DNA of 13,891 bases from Actinomycetota bacterium. Lineage in GTDB: Bacteria > Zhuqueibacterota > Zhuqueibacteria > Residuimicrobiales > Krinioviventaceae. The position numbers and the translations under genes are program-made. Of this stretch, positions 1-6,664 are shown piece by piece. The notes beneath the pieces were generated by a model. That model had not been told where the DNA came from. It saw only the letters and a program-made list of their open reading frames with translations, and ran no database searches. How positions within the stretch are numbered: the stretch's first letter is position 1; each line of letters starts with the position of its first letter. The stretch is from positions 1 through 13,891 of the forward strand of contig JAACEJ010000022.1 of NCBI GenBank assembly GCA_011682565.1. Reading direction: 5' to 3'.

Positions 1-1184
1 TAACCGTGTTCAAGATTCAGCAGAGAATTACGATCGCTGAACTGTCTGTTCCAGGATTGATCGACGGCATAGACCAGGGCAAACTGGAAACGCGTTTCGC
101 TTTCACCAAGCAGACCGGCCAGATCGCCGTTATTGCGGCTGTATTGTACCTGCAAACCGGCGTCAAAATTTTCGCCCAGCCGATAAAAGCTGTTAGCAAC
201 AACCTGCGCCTGATCCGTACTGTTTAGCAGATCGGGGAAAGTTTTATAGCCAAAAGAGAGCGCCAGTTGCAGAGTTGGGCGCTCCAGCTCGCGGTACAGG
301 TAACGCAGCGAAGCAAAGCCTGCGGTTGCCTTTGCACGCGCGAACTCGCCAAAGGCGGCGGCGTTTTCGATCTCCTTAAAACCCGCATTGTAAATGCCCT
401 GCACCCGAAAATCCCAAAAGTGAACGGGATCTGGACGTAAATTCAAAATCGTTGAGACGGATATATTTTTCAGCATCTTGTCTGTCCGGCTGGTATAACC
501 GGGCCGGTCGGTTAAAAAATTATTGAATCCAATCCCGATTTGCTGCAAGAAAGGTCGGTTCCATATTTGCGTTTCCGGTACGCGGTACTGTAATGAAAAA
601 CCAACGGCGTTCAGGCTGAAATCGGTTTCCGTTGTGGCCGGCAGAACCGGCGTCTCGGTAAAATGTTCGCCGTGTACGCGCAGCCAGGTACGCTGGCCGA
701 AGATATGAGCCAATTCCAGGACATTGCCGTATTGATTGTCTTCGGTATTTTCTCCGGATGAGAACGGATTGAGCACGTCGGTAAAATAGAGCGCATCATC
801 ATCCCTTAACGTCGGAAATTCGATAAGAGCGCTGCGCACACGGGAACGGCCCATCTTTAAAATATTCGATTTGTCATCCACCCTTAAGAATGTCTGATGA
901 AAAAATACCTGGCCGAGGTCCGAATTAGCATCCGGGAATTGCATACCAATGACGAGTTGCCCGCGGAAGCGATTGTACAACTTTTGCCGAAATCCCAGCA
1001 GCAAGCCGGTATCTGAAAAATCATTCACGGCAGAAGTCGCTTCATGGGCGGCTACATTCGTATTAAACGACATAACGCCGCGGGCGCCGAGTTGAATCTC
1101 GGGACTTACCTGCGCGAAAAGGGCCCGGCCGCCTGCTCCAATAAAAACGAAAAGTAATATTAAAAACCACCTTGATTTATGCAT
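1..1184 (-). CDS. Outer-membrane beta-barrel protein, 3' end outside window
   Basis: An open minus-strand frame of 394 codons starts at ATG 1184 and reaches the window edge without a stop, so the C-terminus is missing. The start is set by a GAGGAG ribosome site about 8 nt upstream; the other ATG at 1189 hits a stop within ten codons. The product begins with a signal peptide (Lys/Arg-Trp, a hydrophobic stretch of about 15 residues, then ALFAQ). The rest alternates aromatic and polar residues in short strands, as in porins and transport barrels; there are no cytoplasmic enzyme motifs. It begins 39 nt after the multicopper oxidase stop, so the two are probably cotranscribed, the position copB holds after copA in copper-resistance operons. 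Unlike CopB, the visible part is not Met-rich. Function is not recognised beyond a probable channel or alginate-export-like barrel. Confidence 0.8.
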   Translation of the reverse strand, partial: MHKSRWFLILLFVFIGAGGRALFAQVSPEIQLGARGVMSFNTNVAAHEATSAVNDFSDTGLLLGFRQKLYNRFRGQLVIGMQFPDANSDLGQVFFHQTFLRVDDKSNILKMGRSRVRSALIEFPTLRDDDALYFTDVLNPFSSGENTEDNQYGNVLELAHIFGQRTWLRVHGEHFTETPVLPATTETDFSLNAVGFSLQYRVPETQIWNRPFLQQIGIGFNNFLTDRPGYTSRTDKMLKNISVSTILNLRPDPVHFWDFRVQGIYNAGFKEIENAAAFGEFARAKATAGFASLRYLYRELERPTLQLALSFGYKTFPDLLNSTDQAQVVANSFYRLGENFDAGLQVQYSRNNGDLAGLLGESETRFQFALVYAVDQSWNRQFSDRNSLLNLEHG

Positions 1185-1223
1185 TGCATTGTCTCCTCTA
1201 ATTTTCAATTGCAAATAAAATCT

Positions 1224-2414
1224 TTATTCATCCAAAGCCACTACCGGCAGGGATTTGAGTCCCATCTTTTTCGCCATCATACCCAATTCGGCTTCTTTTG
1301 CGGGCATATCCTCGTAAACCAGCGCCAGCAAGTTACCGCCGGGGTAAAGGCCGTTGTTGGTCACCCGCCGCGTATCGTGATCGTGAAACGTCCAGATGCC
1401 GCGGTTTTTGCCTTCGATGATGATGTCGAGCGTTTTGCCCGGGCTGAGGCGCAGCGTGTTCTGCTGCCAGGGCTGCGGCAGCGGCAGACCGTCATCGCAG
1501 ACCAGCCAAAAGTCGTGGCCGTGCAAATGCAGATAATGTTCTTCCGTGCCGCCGTTTATCAGGCGCACGCGAATGTTCTCGCCTTCGCGGATGTAGAGGT
1601 TCGGCGTCGAGGGGTAGGACTTGCCGTTTACCGTGAACCAGTTGGGTTGCGGCAGTTCCGACGGCGCCCGGCGATTGACCACATAAGGCGGCTGGTAGCC
1701 GTTTTTCACCGCATCCACCAGTTCCTCTTTGGTGTCGAATACGCCAAAGCGCTCTTTGCTAAAACGCCCGGTTTTCATCAGGTACATGCGCTCTTTCATG
1801 CGTTCCAGCATACCGTTCAGTTCGTTGCGGATGAAATTGGTGTCGTGCGCAGAATAGAGCAGGGTGTATTCCCGATCATAAGGAAATTGCTTTTTAATCG
1901 GATCGTCGGCATTTTCCACAATGAAACTGCCGTACATGCCCGACTGCATGTGTAAAAGCGTGCCCCAATGGCAATGATAAAAATGGGTGCCGTAAGGTTC
2001 GGCGATAAATTCGTAGACAAATTCCTGTCCGGGCATAACCGGCATCTGCGTCACATAGGGCACGCCGTCCATGCGCCACGGCACGTGCATGCCGTGCCAG
2101 TGAATGGTGTGAATGAGCTCGGTTTTGTTCTTGAAATTGACCCGCACCTTGTCGCCCTGGTTCACACGTATTTCCGGCCCGGGCACCTGGTTGTTAAAGG
2201 CCAGCGTGTGAAACCGGAACGCCGGCACAATTTCCTGCTGGTGAATGTCGATGAACAATTCGAACACCTTGACGTCGCCGTCCATCTTGGGCTGTAGTGC
2301 ATTGGGGAATTTGTTTTTGTTTTCCTGTATTGTCGTTTCAGCAAGTAAAGCCTCCGGCAACAATGACAGAGCAGGCACTGCAGCGCCCGCCTTTAAAAAG
2401 TCTCTTCGATTCAT
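1224..2414 (-). CDS. Tat-exported two-domain multicopper oxidase (T1 copper in domain 1)
   Basis: This is a laccase-type oxidase of 396 residues that couples oxidation of a substrate (cuprous copper, metals or phenolics) to reduction of oxygen to water in the periplasm. The N-terminus NRRDFLK is a Tat signal, so the enzyme is probably exported folded. Copper motifs from ATG 2414: HWHGMH (about 105-110), HCHW with following His155 and Met160 (147-160), HYLHLHGH (293-300) and HDH (344-346). The type 1 ligands Cys148, His155 and Met160 are in the first cupredoxin domain. The last motif has Asp where three-domain laccases have the type 1 Cys. That pattern is the 'type C' two-domain class, which is active as a trimer, and the length fits. 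ATG 2414 is preferred to TTG 2417 because GGGAGG is 5 nt upstream. A palindromic operator lies 158 nt upstream. The physiological substrate is inferred only. Confidence 0.93.
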   Translation of the reverse strand: MNRRDFLKAGAAVPALSLLPEALLAETTIQENKNKFPNALQPKMDGDVKVFELFIDIHQQEIVPAFRFHTLAFNNQVPGPEIRVNQGDKVRVNFKNKTELIHTIHWHGMHVPWRMDGVPYVTQMPVMPGQEFVYEFIAEPYGTHFYHCHWGTLLHMQSGMYGSFIVENADDPIKKQFPYDREYTLLYSAHDTNFIRNELNGMLERMKERMYLMKTGRFSKERFGVFDTKEELVDAVKNGYQPPYVVNRRAPSELPQPNWFTVNGKSYPSTPNLYIREGENIRVRLINGGTEEHYLHLHGHDFWLVCDDGLPLPQPWQQNTLRLSPGKTLDIIIEGKNRGIWTFHDHDTRRVTNNGLYPGGNLLALVYEDMPAKEAELGMMAKKMGLKSLPVVALDE

Positions 2415-2571
2415 CAAGGCCTCCCTGAATTGATTTTCAAATTAAACATTGCGATTTTTAAAATTGCCATACACAAAACATGTGCCAAAGAACAGCTATC
2501 CTCTATTGCACAAATAAACAGCAACTTGGAAAGACATTAAAAGGATCGATGGTGTATGAAAGGAGATGAAT

Positions 2572-2587
2572 TGTAGAATATTCTACA
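2572..2587. promoter_or_regulatory. Palindromic operator candidate upstream of multicopper oxidase
   Basis: TGTAGAATATTCTACA is a perfect 16-bp palindrome. An extra half-site TGTAGA begins at 2594, 22 bp after the first, about two helical turns. The same 16 bases occur at 11074-11089 upstream of the Met-rich protein gene. Perfect identity at two metal-related units implies a shared dimeric regulator. The family of that regulator cannot be named from the site. Confidence 0.7.
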
Positions 2588-2673
2588 GTGCGTTGTAGAT
2601 TGATTTAAAAAAATGCGAATCATTTACGGTCTTTAACAAATAATTCTTTTATTCTTATTCCTATAAAATCCCG

Positions 2674-2741
2674 AAAAAATGCGCGTTGACGATTTCGAAG
2701 GATCCGTTGTGAGATTTTGTCAACACGGTCCTGTCGTCAAC
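2674..2741 (-). terminator. Possible terminator after the YHS-dehydrogenase gene
   Basis: Read on the minus strand, GTTGACGA (2734-2741) and TCGTCAAC (2685-2692) form an 8-bp stem enclosing a weaker imperfect stem, followed after a few bases by a run of six T (A6 at 2674-2679 on the plus strand). It is about 100 nt downstream of the dehydrogenase stop. The long loop and the gap before the T run make it a weak candidate. Confidence 0.35.
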
Positions 2742-2838
2742 ATCGATGGTAAATATTGCTATTGTACAAGGTAAGAGGAATTATTAATGTCTGGTGGTTG
2801 GACAAATCACAATTTGATCATTTTCTATTGCAAAAATT

Positions 2839-3936
2839 TCAGGCAACATCCAATGATTTAAAAACATCGTCAAGAACTTTTGCCGATGAAACAAGTTTTG
2901 CCTTTTCCGATTCATCAAGTTTGATCTTGATTGTTTTGGAAATACCGTTTCGATTCAGGATGGTGGGGACACTCATGCAGACGTCATTGATACCGTAAAA
3001 ATCGTTCAAGAGTGTGGAGACAGTGAGAATTCTGTTCTCATCTCTGAGAATGCTGGTTACGATTTGCATGATAGCCAGGCTGACGGCGAAATTTGTCCCG
3101 CCTTTGCGATGAATGATTTCATACGCTGCATTTTTGACCTGGTTGAATATTTTTTCTTTTACACTTTGGATTTGCTGCTTGTCGGGATCAAGAAATTTAT
3201 CAAATGGTACGCCGCCGATATTGACCTGGCTCCATACAGCCATTTCGCTGTCACCATGCTCTCCTATAATGTAACCATGCACATTTCGCGGATCGACCCG
3301 GCATTTTTGTGCAAGCAGGTATTTGAATCTGGATGTATCGAGGACAGTACCCGATCCAATAATTCTGTTCATGGGATATTCGGATAATTTTTGCGTTATG
3401 TTGGTCAGGACATCGACGGGATTGGAAACGATGAGCAGAATTCTGGGATTATACTGAACAATCTGTGGAACAAGTTCTCTGAAAATGGCCGCGTTTTTTC
3501 GCACCAGGTCGATCCTGGACTCGCCCGGTTTCATGTGTGCCCCGGCGGTTATAACGACAATGTCGGCATCCCGGCAATCGGAAAAATCGCCGACATAAAT
3601 TTGCGACGGCGGCAAAAATGAAAGGCCGTGCTGCAAATCCATAACGTGCCCTTCCGCCACCTCGCGTGCCAGGTCTATGAGAACAATGCTGTTTGCCAGG
3701 CCGCTGATCATGAGATTAAAAGCAAAAGTTGCCCCAACGCCGCCAGTTCCCACAACGACAACTTTTCTTTCAACGAGCGCGTCGCCTTCCATTTTTGTCA
3801 AATATTTTTCAGGAGATATTGAAAACGTCTTTTTGCATCGCGGCGTGCAAAAATAAAAAGTTTCTCCCTTGTAAACATATTTACTGCCGGCCTCTTTTTC
3901 ATCCACTTCCATCCAGCACACAGGATCTTTTGCCAT
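2839..3936 (-). CDS. YHS-domain / L-lactate dehydrogenase-like fusion protein
   Basis: This 365-residue protein joins two parts in one frame. Residues 1-46 are a YHS metal-binding domain (DPVCWM with Cys7; FYFC..RC with Cys30 and Cys34; ending SPEKYL), otherwise found in copper-transporting ATPases and stand-alone metal proteins. Residues 56-362 are an NAD-dependent LDH/MDH-family 2-hydroxyacid dehydrogenase: GTGGVG (63-68), Asp88 after strand two, KPGESR mobile loop with Arg141, SNPVD (171-175), LDTSRF with Asp200 and Arg203, active-site His227 in GEHGDSE, and Thr281. It should interconvert a 2-oxoacid and an L-2-hydroxyacid in the cytoplasm. The residue equivalent to LDH Gln102 is Met135, so the substrate may not be lactate. 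ATG 3936 has AAGGA 7 nt upstream; the internal Met49 has no ribosome site, supporting the fusion. It lies 10 nt after the Rieske gene. Confidence 0.9.
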   Translation of the reverse strand: MAKDPVCWMEVDEKEAGSKYVYKGETFYFCTPRCKKTFSISPEKYLTKMEGDALVERKVVVVGTGGVGATFAFNLMISGLANSIVLIDLAREVAEGHVMDLQHGLSFLPPSQIYVGDFSDCRDADIVVITAGAHMKPGESRIDLVRKNAAIFRELVPQIVQYNPRILLIVSNPVDVLTNITQKLSEYPMNRIIGSGTVLDTSRFKYLLAQKCRVDPRNVHGYIIGEHGDSEMAVWSQVNIGGVPFDKFLDPDKQQIQSVKEKIFNQVKNAAYEIIHRKGGTNFAVSLAIMQIVTSILRDENRILTVSTLLNDFYGINDVCMSVPTILNRNGISKTIKIKLDESEKAKLVSSAKVLDDVFKSLDVA

Positions 3937-3946
3937 GATTCAGTCC

Positions 3947-4393
3947 TTACGTTTTTCTTCGGGTTACAATGATATCTTTTTTCACAATCAGAACATCATA
4001 TTCTTCCAGTGGTCGAGGTGGCGGCCCGGATATGACCAGACCATTTAAATCGTATTTACCGTTATGACAGGCACACCAGATGATTTTCCAATCTTTCCGG
4101 TATTGAACAGTACATTGCAGATGCGTACACACCGCCGTAAACGATCGATACTTACCGTTCGACAACCTTATGAGGATAGCCGGCTTGTTATTGAACGGAA
4201 ATATTTTACCGCTATTTGGTTGCAACTCATCGACGACCGCTGCTTTCACCGAGTTTTGCATCGCTTGTGTTGTCGGCGGCGGCATAACAAATCGCCAGAT
4301 AGGATAAAAAACCATTCCGAAAAAGGCTGCAAGGCTGGAGAAGAAACTCACACCCAACATTTTTCGACGACTTGTATTATTTTTTGAGGACAA
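3947..4393 (-). CDS. Membrane-anchored Rieske [2Fe-2S] protein
   Basis: A 148-residue Rieske protein of the QcrA/PetC type. Residues 9-35 are a twin-Arg (SRRKMLG) plus hydrophobic segment, giving a Tat-dependent, probably uncleaved N-terminal anchor. Cluster ligands are Cys89 and His91 in CTHLQC and Cys107 and His110 in CACH; Cys94 and Cys109 are the usual disulfide pair. The PPPRPLEEY segment is the 'Pro loop' that covers the cluster. It would carry electrons at the periplasmic membrane face. No cytochrome b or c1 gene is adjacent, so its partner is unknown. The start is TTG at 4393, chosen because AGGAGG (4401-4406 on the plus strand) lies 7 nt upstream and no ATG fits. It is the first gene of a two-gene unit with the YHS-dehydrogenase. 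Confidence 0.92.
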   Translation of the reverse strand: MSSKNNTSRRKMLGVSFFSSLAAFFGMVFYPIWRFVMPPPTTQAMQNSVKAAVVDELQPNSGKIFPFNNKPAILIRLSNGKYRSFTAVCTHLQCTVQYRKDWKIIWCACHNGKYDLNGLVISGPPPRPLEEYDVLIVKKDIIVTRRKT

Positions 4394-4492
4394 TTTGGTA
4401 CCTCCTTTGTATCGCTTTTTAAAACTAACCTTCTTTACTCACGGCTGATAAAATATATTTCTATCACCATGCTTTGGCTTTTAATTAAATAA

Positions 4493-4520
4493 AGTATCTT
4501 GGTCATCCCAATCCTTTCAA
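4493..4520 (-). promoter_or_regulatory. Candidate promoter for the Rieske-dehydrogenase unit
   Basis: On the minus strand TTGAAA (4515-4520) and GATACT (4493-4498) are 16 nt apart and about 100 nt upstream of the Rieske start. The match is moderate and such pairs arise by chance in AT-rich spacers; FCB-group bacteria may also use different promoter elements. Confidence 0.25.
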
Positions 4521-4613
4521 GAACTTTGATTTTAGCTTTTCTCCATGCTGAATTTTGAATCATAATGTTTCGATTGAATAGAGCTTAGTTTATTGTTGTT
4601 CAGGAATAACCTG

Positions 4614-5744
4614 TTATAATTGCAAGATACTTTGCTTCAGGCGCTCCCGTTCCGTTTGATAAGCTTCCTCGCTAATTTTGCCATTATCCCTTATATCATC
4701 CAGAGCAACAATGCGCTGAAGCAGCATCTCTTTTGCTTTTGTTGGTGGCATATCAACGTAAGTATCATCTTTCAATAATGTTACTTTACGCCTTCTCAGG
4801 AGAGCATAGGCAAAGAAGCCGATAATCGTTGCGAGCGCTGCCAACACGACCAGCCAGACAAGACTTTTCGGTTTGCCCGGCAACCCGGACAAACGGATTT
4901 GCGCGTTCATTCTTGCAGGTAGATTTTCTAATTTGTAATGAGAGTATTTTACACCTTTTATATCAAGCGCCCCCATATCTACCAGATTCGCTACCTGGAT
5001 TAAGGCCGTGTTGTAAGGAATGAGAATGTCAATGACGGCAGTTGAATAGATAATCGGCTTCTCAAGAGTGACCTCACGACCCTTATATGGGTAGACGTAT
5101 GTAATAACCTCCTGGCGCGTACCGGGTTTTATCGGCATGGTTTCGTGGATGCGGGAATTTTTCAAAATGGCACAGCAGCTCATGAGATCTCCTCCCACGT
5201 CGATATTCTCCGAAGCCGGAGGAATGGGGATGCTGAAAGTGGAAAACTTGTCCGTTGCCACTTGTTCGGTTCCGACAAAAGTTGTTTTTCCGGTATTTTG
5301 CACAAAATAAATATCTTTTATTTGCAGAACCCCGGCGTCGGGCGTTATAACGATGTGCTCCATACCAACCGAGATATGAGAGTCATTATTGGTTGATTCA
5401 TAAACAATTAAATCTTTTACAGACGTATGCTTTTTTTGAAGCTGAAAAGACTCGCTGTAATAATCGCTTTTTTGAAAATTTGTTGCCACATAAAAAGACC
5501 CGTTCAAGAGCGAATCGGCTAGTTGAAGGCGATATTTGCCGGTCGCATCTGTTTTGGAGCGGAGAATAGGCTTTGAGGTGTTGCCATTAGCGTATAGCTG
5601 GACGGCCTGATTCAGAACCGCCTGGTCAGATTCGGTCCCATTCACCACCCGCCCCATTACCCAAATTTTCGCCTCACCAGCTTCGAGCATGAGCAGAACG
5701 GCCATAATTGCGATACTGCACATCCATCGGGCTTTATACTTCAT
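4614..5744 (-). CDS. Anchored envelope protein with carboxypeptidase-regulatory-like domain, in the ccm operon
   Basis: This 376-residue protein is last in the ccm-type gene run and has no name I recognise. It has an N-terminal signal segment (about 8-25), a first domain (27-90) with the DATGKYRL pattern of carboxypeptidase regulatory-like beta-sandwich folds, a beta-rich middle region (125-290), one transmembrane helix (about 295-315) followed by RRRK, and a cytoplasmic tail. The tail (340-372) has the pattern L..I..LDD...NGKISEEAY...R, very like part of the CcmI-like neighbour at 5831-6166. Adjacent Cys190-Cys191 sit in the exported middle. It has AAGGAGA 8 nt before the ATG and starts 86 nt after the previous stop. 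A role in presenting apocytochrome or in envelope assembly is inferred only from position. Confidence 0.8.
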   Translation of the reverse strand: MKYKARWMCSIAIMAVLLMLEAGEAKIWVMGRVVNGTESDQAVLNQAVQLYANGNTSKPILRSKTDATGKYRLQLADSLLNGSFYVATNFQKSDYYSESFQLQKKHTSVKDLIVYESTNNDSHISVGMEHIVITPDAGVLQIKDIYFVQNTGKTTFVGTEQVATDKFSTFSIPIPPASENIDVGGDLMSCCAILKNSRIHETMPIKPGTRQEVITYVYPYKGREVTLEKPIIYSTAVIDILIPYNTALIQVANLVDMGALDIKGVKYSHYKLENLPARMNAQIRLSGLPGKPKSLVWLVVLAALATIIGFFAYALLRRRKVTLLKDDTYVDMPPTKAKEMLLQRIVALDDIRDNGKISEEAYQTERERLKQSILQL

Positions 5745-5830
5745 TGTGCATATCTCCTTTTTATGATAATTCTAAGAACTGTAATTTAGCGCTTGGTTAG
5801 TTTTTTGTCACACAGCTTTTGCAAAGCAAC

Positions 5831-6166
5831 TTATTGGGAATGCAGCTCTCGATATTTTTTTATTTGAAGTTCAATATCATCCGCTGCCTTTTGATCCAAT
5901 CTTTTTATCTTTTGAATGACAGAAATAGCTTTTTTTCTGTAATCTGCATTAAGGTGTTCAAAATCTTCGGATGATAATTTTCCCGACCGATAATCAAATT
6001 CGAGCTCCTGAATTGCAGCCAAAAGATTCTCTTTCTGTGATTCGAGATCATGAATGGCATGATTGGGGTTTGCCAACATGACTCCATCCGGTCGTTTCCT
6101 GATGATGGGGGCTGCAATGTAAGCAGCGGCCGCGAGTAAGAGTCCGAATAAAATGAGTGTCGACAT
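5831..6166 (-). CDS. CcmI-like short membrane protein
   Basis: A 111-residue protein with one N-terminal transmembrane helix (about 3-21) followed by basic RKR and a charged, probably coiled-coil tail. Residues 47-78 contain LLAAIQELEFDYRSGKLS and an acidic continuation, the pattern seen at the start of the cytoplasmic loop of CcmI/CycH proteins of cytochrome c maturation. Full CcmI is about 400 residues with TPR repeats, which are absent here, so this is only the short N-terminal type. It starts 3 nt after the ccmH stop, with GGAG 7 nt before ATG, so translation is probably coupled. Expected role: membrane partner of CcmF/CcmH in haem ligation. Confidence 0.78.
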   Translation of the reverse strand: MSTLILFGLLLAAAAYIAAPIIRKRPDGVMLANPNHAIHDLESQKENLLAAIQELEFDYRSGKLSSEDFEHLNADYRKKAISVIQKIKRLDQKAADDIELQIKKYRELHSQ

Positions 6167-6169
6167 TTT

Positions 6170-6634
6170 TTAGCTCCAGCTTTCATATTCTTTTAATTCT
6201 TCATCCAGTTGTTTTTCATAATCTGGATCAAGCTTTTGTTCTCTTGACGGCTTTGAGTTTACCTGCTTGTTACGGTCCCAACGTTTCAAAAGTAAGTAGA
6301 GAATTATGCCAGAGGCAATAATAACGATAAATGGTAAAACCCAGGCCATAAGGTTAAATCCTCTTTTAGTCGGGGCAGCCAAAATTTGCTCACCATGGGT
6401 CTTCACCAAAAAAGCGTAGATCTGATCTTTTGCAATACCTTGTTTAACGAGAGATCGAACTTCAGAGTCAATTTTGCTTGCTGCCGAGCAATCCATAGCA
6501 CCTACACAGGTGGCAACGGTCATCCCACAGCCGCACTGGCAGCTCAACCCTCGTTCGATGTCGTTTGTCTGAGCGGTACCGACACCTATAAGAATAAAGA
6601 ACAACAGCGCGACTCTTACTACAAAAGCATACAT
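6170..6634 (-). CDS. ccmH: Cytochrome c maturation protein CcmH (CxCxC variant)
   Basis: A 154-residue membrane-anchored thiol protein that in System I keeps apocytochrome c cysteines reduced for CcmF. It has a signal peptide (1-21, ending GTAQ), a periplasmic helical domain, a transmembrane helix (about 96-117) and an acidic cytoplasmic tail. The usual family motif LRCxxC is replaced by LSCQCGCGM (Cys32, Cys34, Cys36), followed by Cys43 and Cys49. The following helices (EVRSLVKQGIAKDQIYAFLVKTHG) match the three-helix CcmH fold, where residues like the YGE of proteobacterial proteins are replaced by THGE. It lies 30 nt after ccmF and 3 nt before the CcmI-like gene. The family assignment is firm; the thiol chemistry of the variant is not known to me. 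Confidence 0.9.
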   Translation of the reverse strand: MYAFVVRVALLFFILIGVGTAQTNDIERGLSCQCGCGMTVATCVGAMDCSAASKIDSEVRSLVKQGIAKDQIYAFLVKTHGEQILAAPTKRGFNLMAWVLPFIVIIASGIILYLLLKRWDRNKQVNSKPSREQKLDPDYEKQLDEELKEYESWS

Positions 6635-6664
6635 TTATGACTCCATAATTTTTATTTTAATGGA

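Larger units (their letters stand above)
2415..2838. other. Intergenic region upstream of the oxidase
   Basis: These 424 bases hold no credible gene. They contain the oxidase ribosome site, the 16-bp palindrome at 2572-2587 with an extra half-site TGTAGA at 2594-2599, and a possible terminator for the dehydrogenase at 2674-2741. The oxidase leader between palindrome and start is about 157 nt; I found no convincing -35/-10 pair in it. Confidence 0.6.

Noticed and set aside
1179..1955. A 258-codon plus-strand open frame opposite the multicopper oxidase
   Set aside because: It is antisense to a gene with clear copper motifs, has no ribosome site or domain character and is rich in His/Val/Arg as expected from a mirrored frame.
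2572..2587. Assigning the palindrome to Fur, CopY/BlaI or LexA
   Set aside because: The bases do not match the known consensus of any of these (Fur GATAATGATAATCATTATC, CopY TACAnnTGTA, LexA GAACnnnnGTTC types), so the regulator is left unnamed.
3790..3792. Internal ATG as a separate start for the dehydrogenase
   Set aside because: No ribosome site precedes it and the upstream frame encodes a complete YHS domain.
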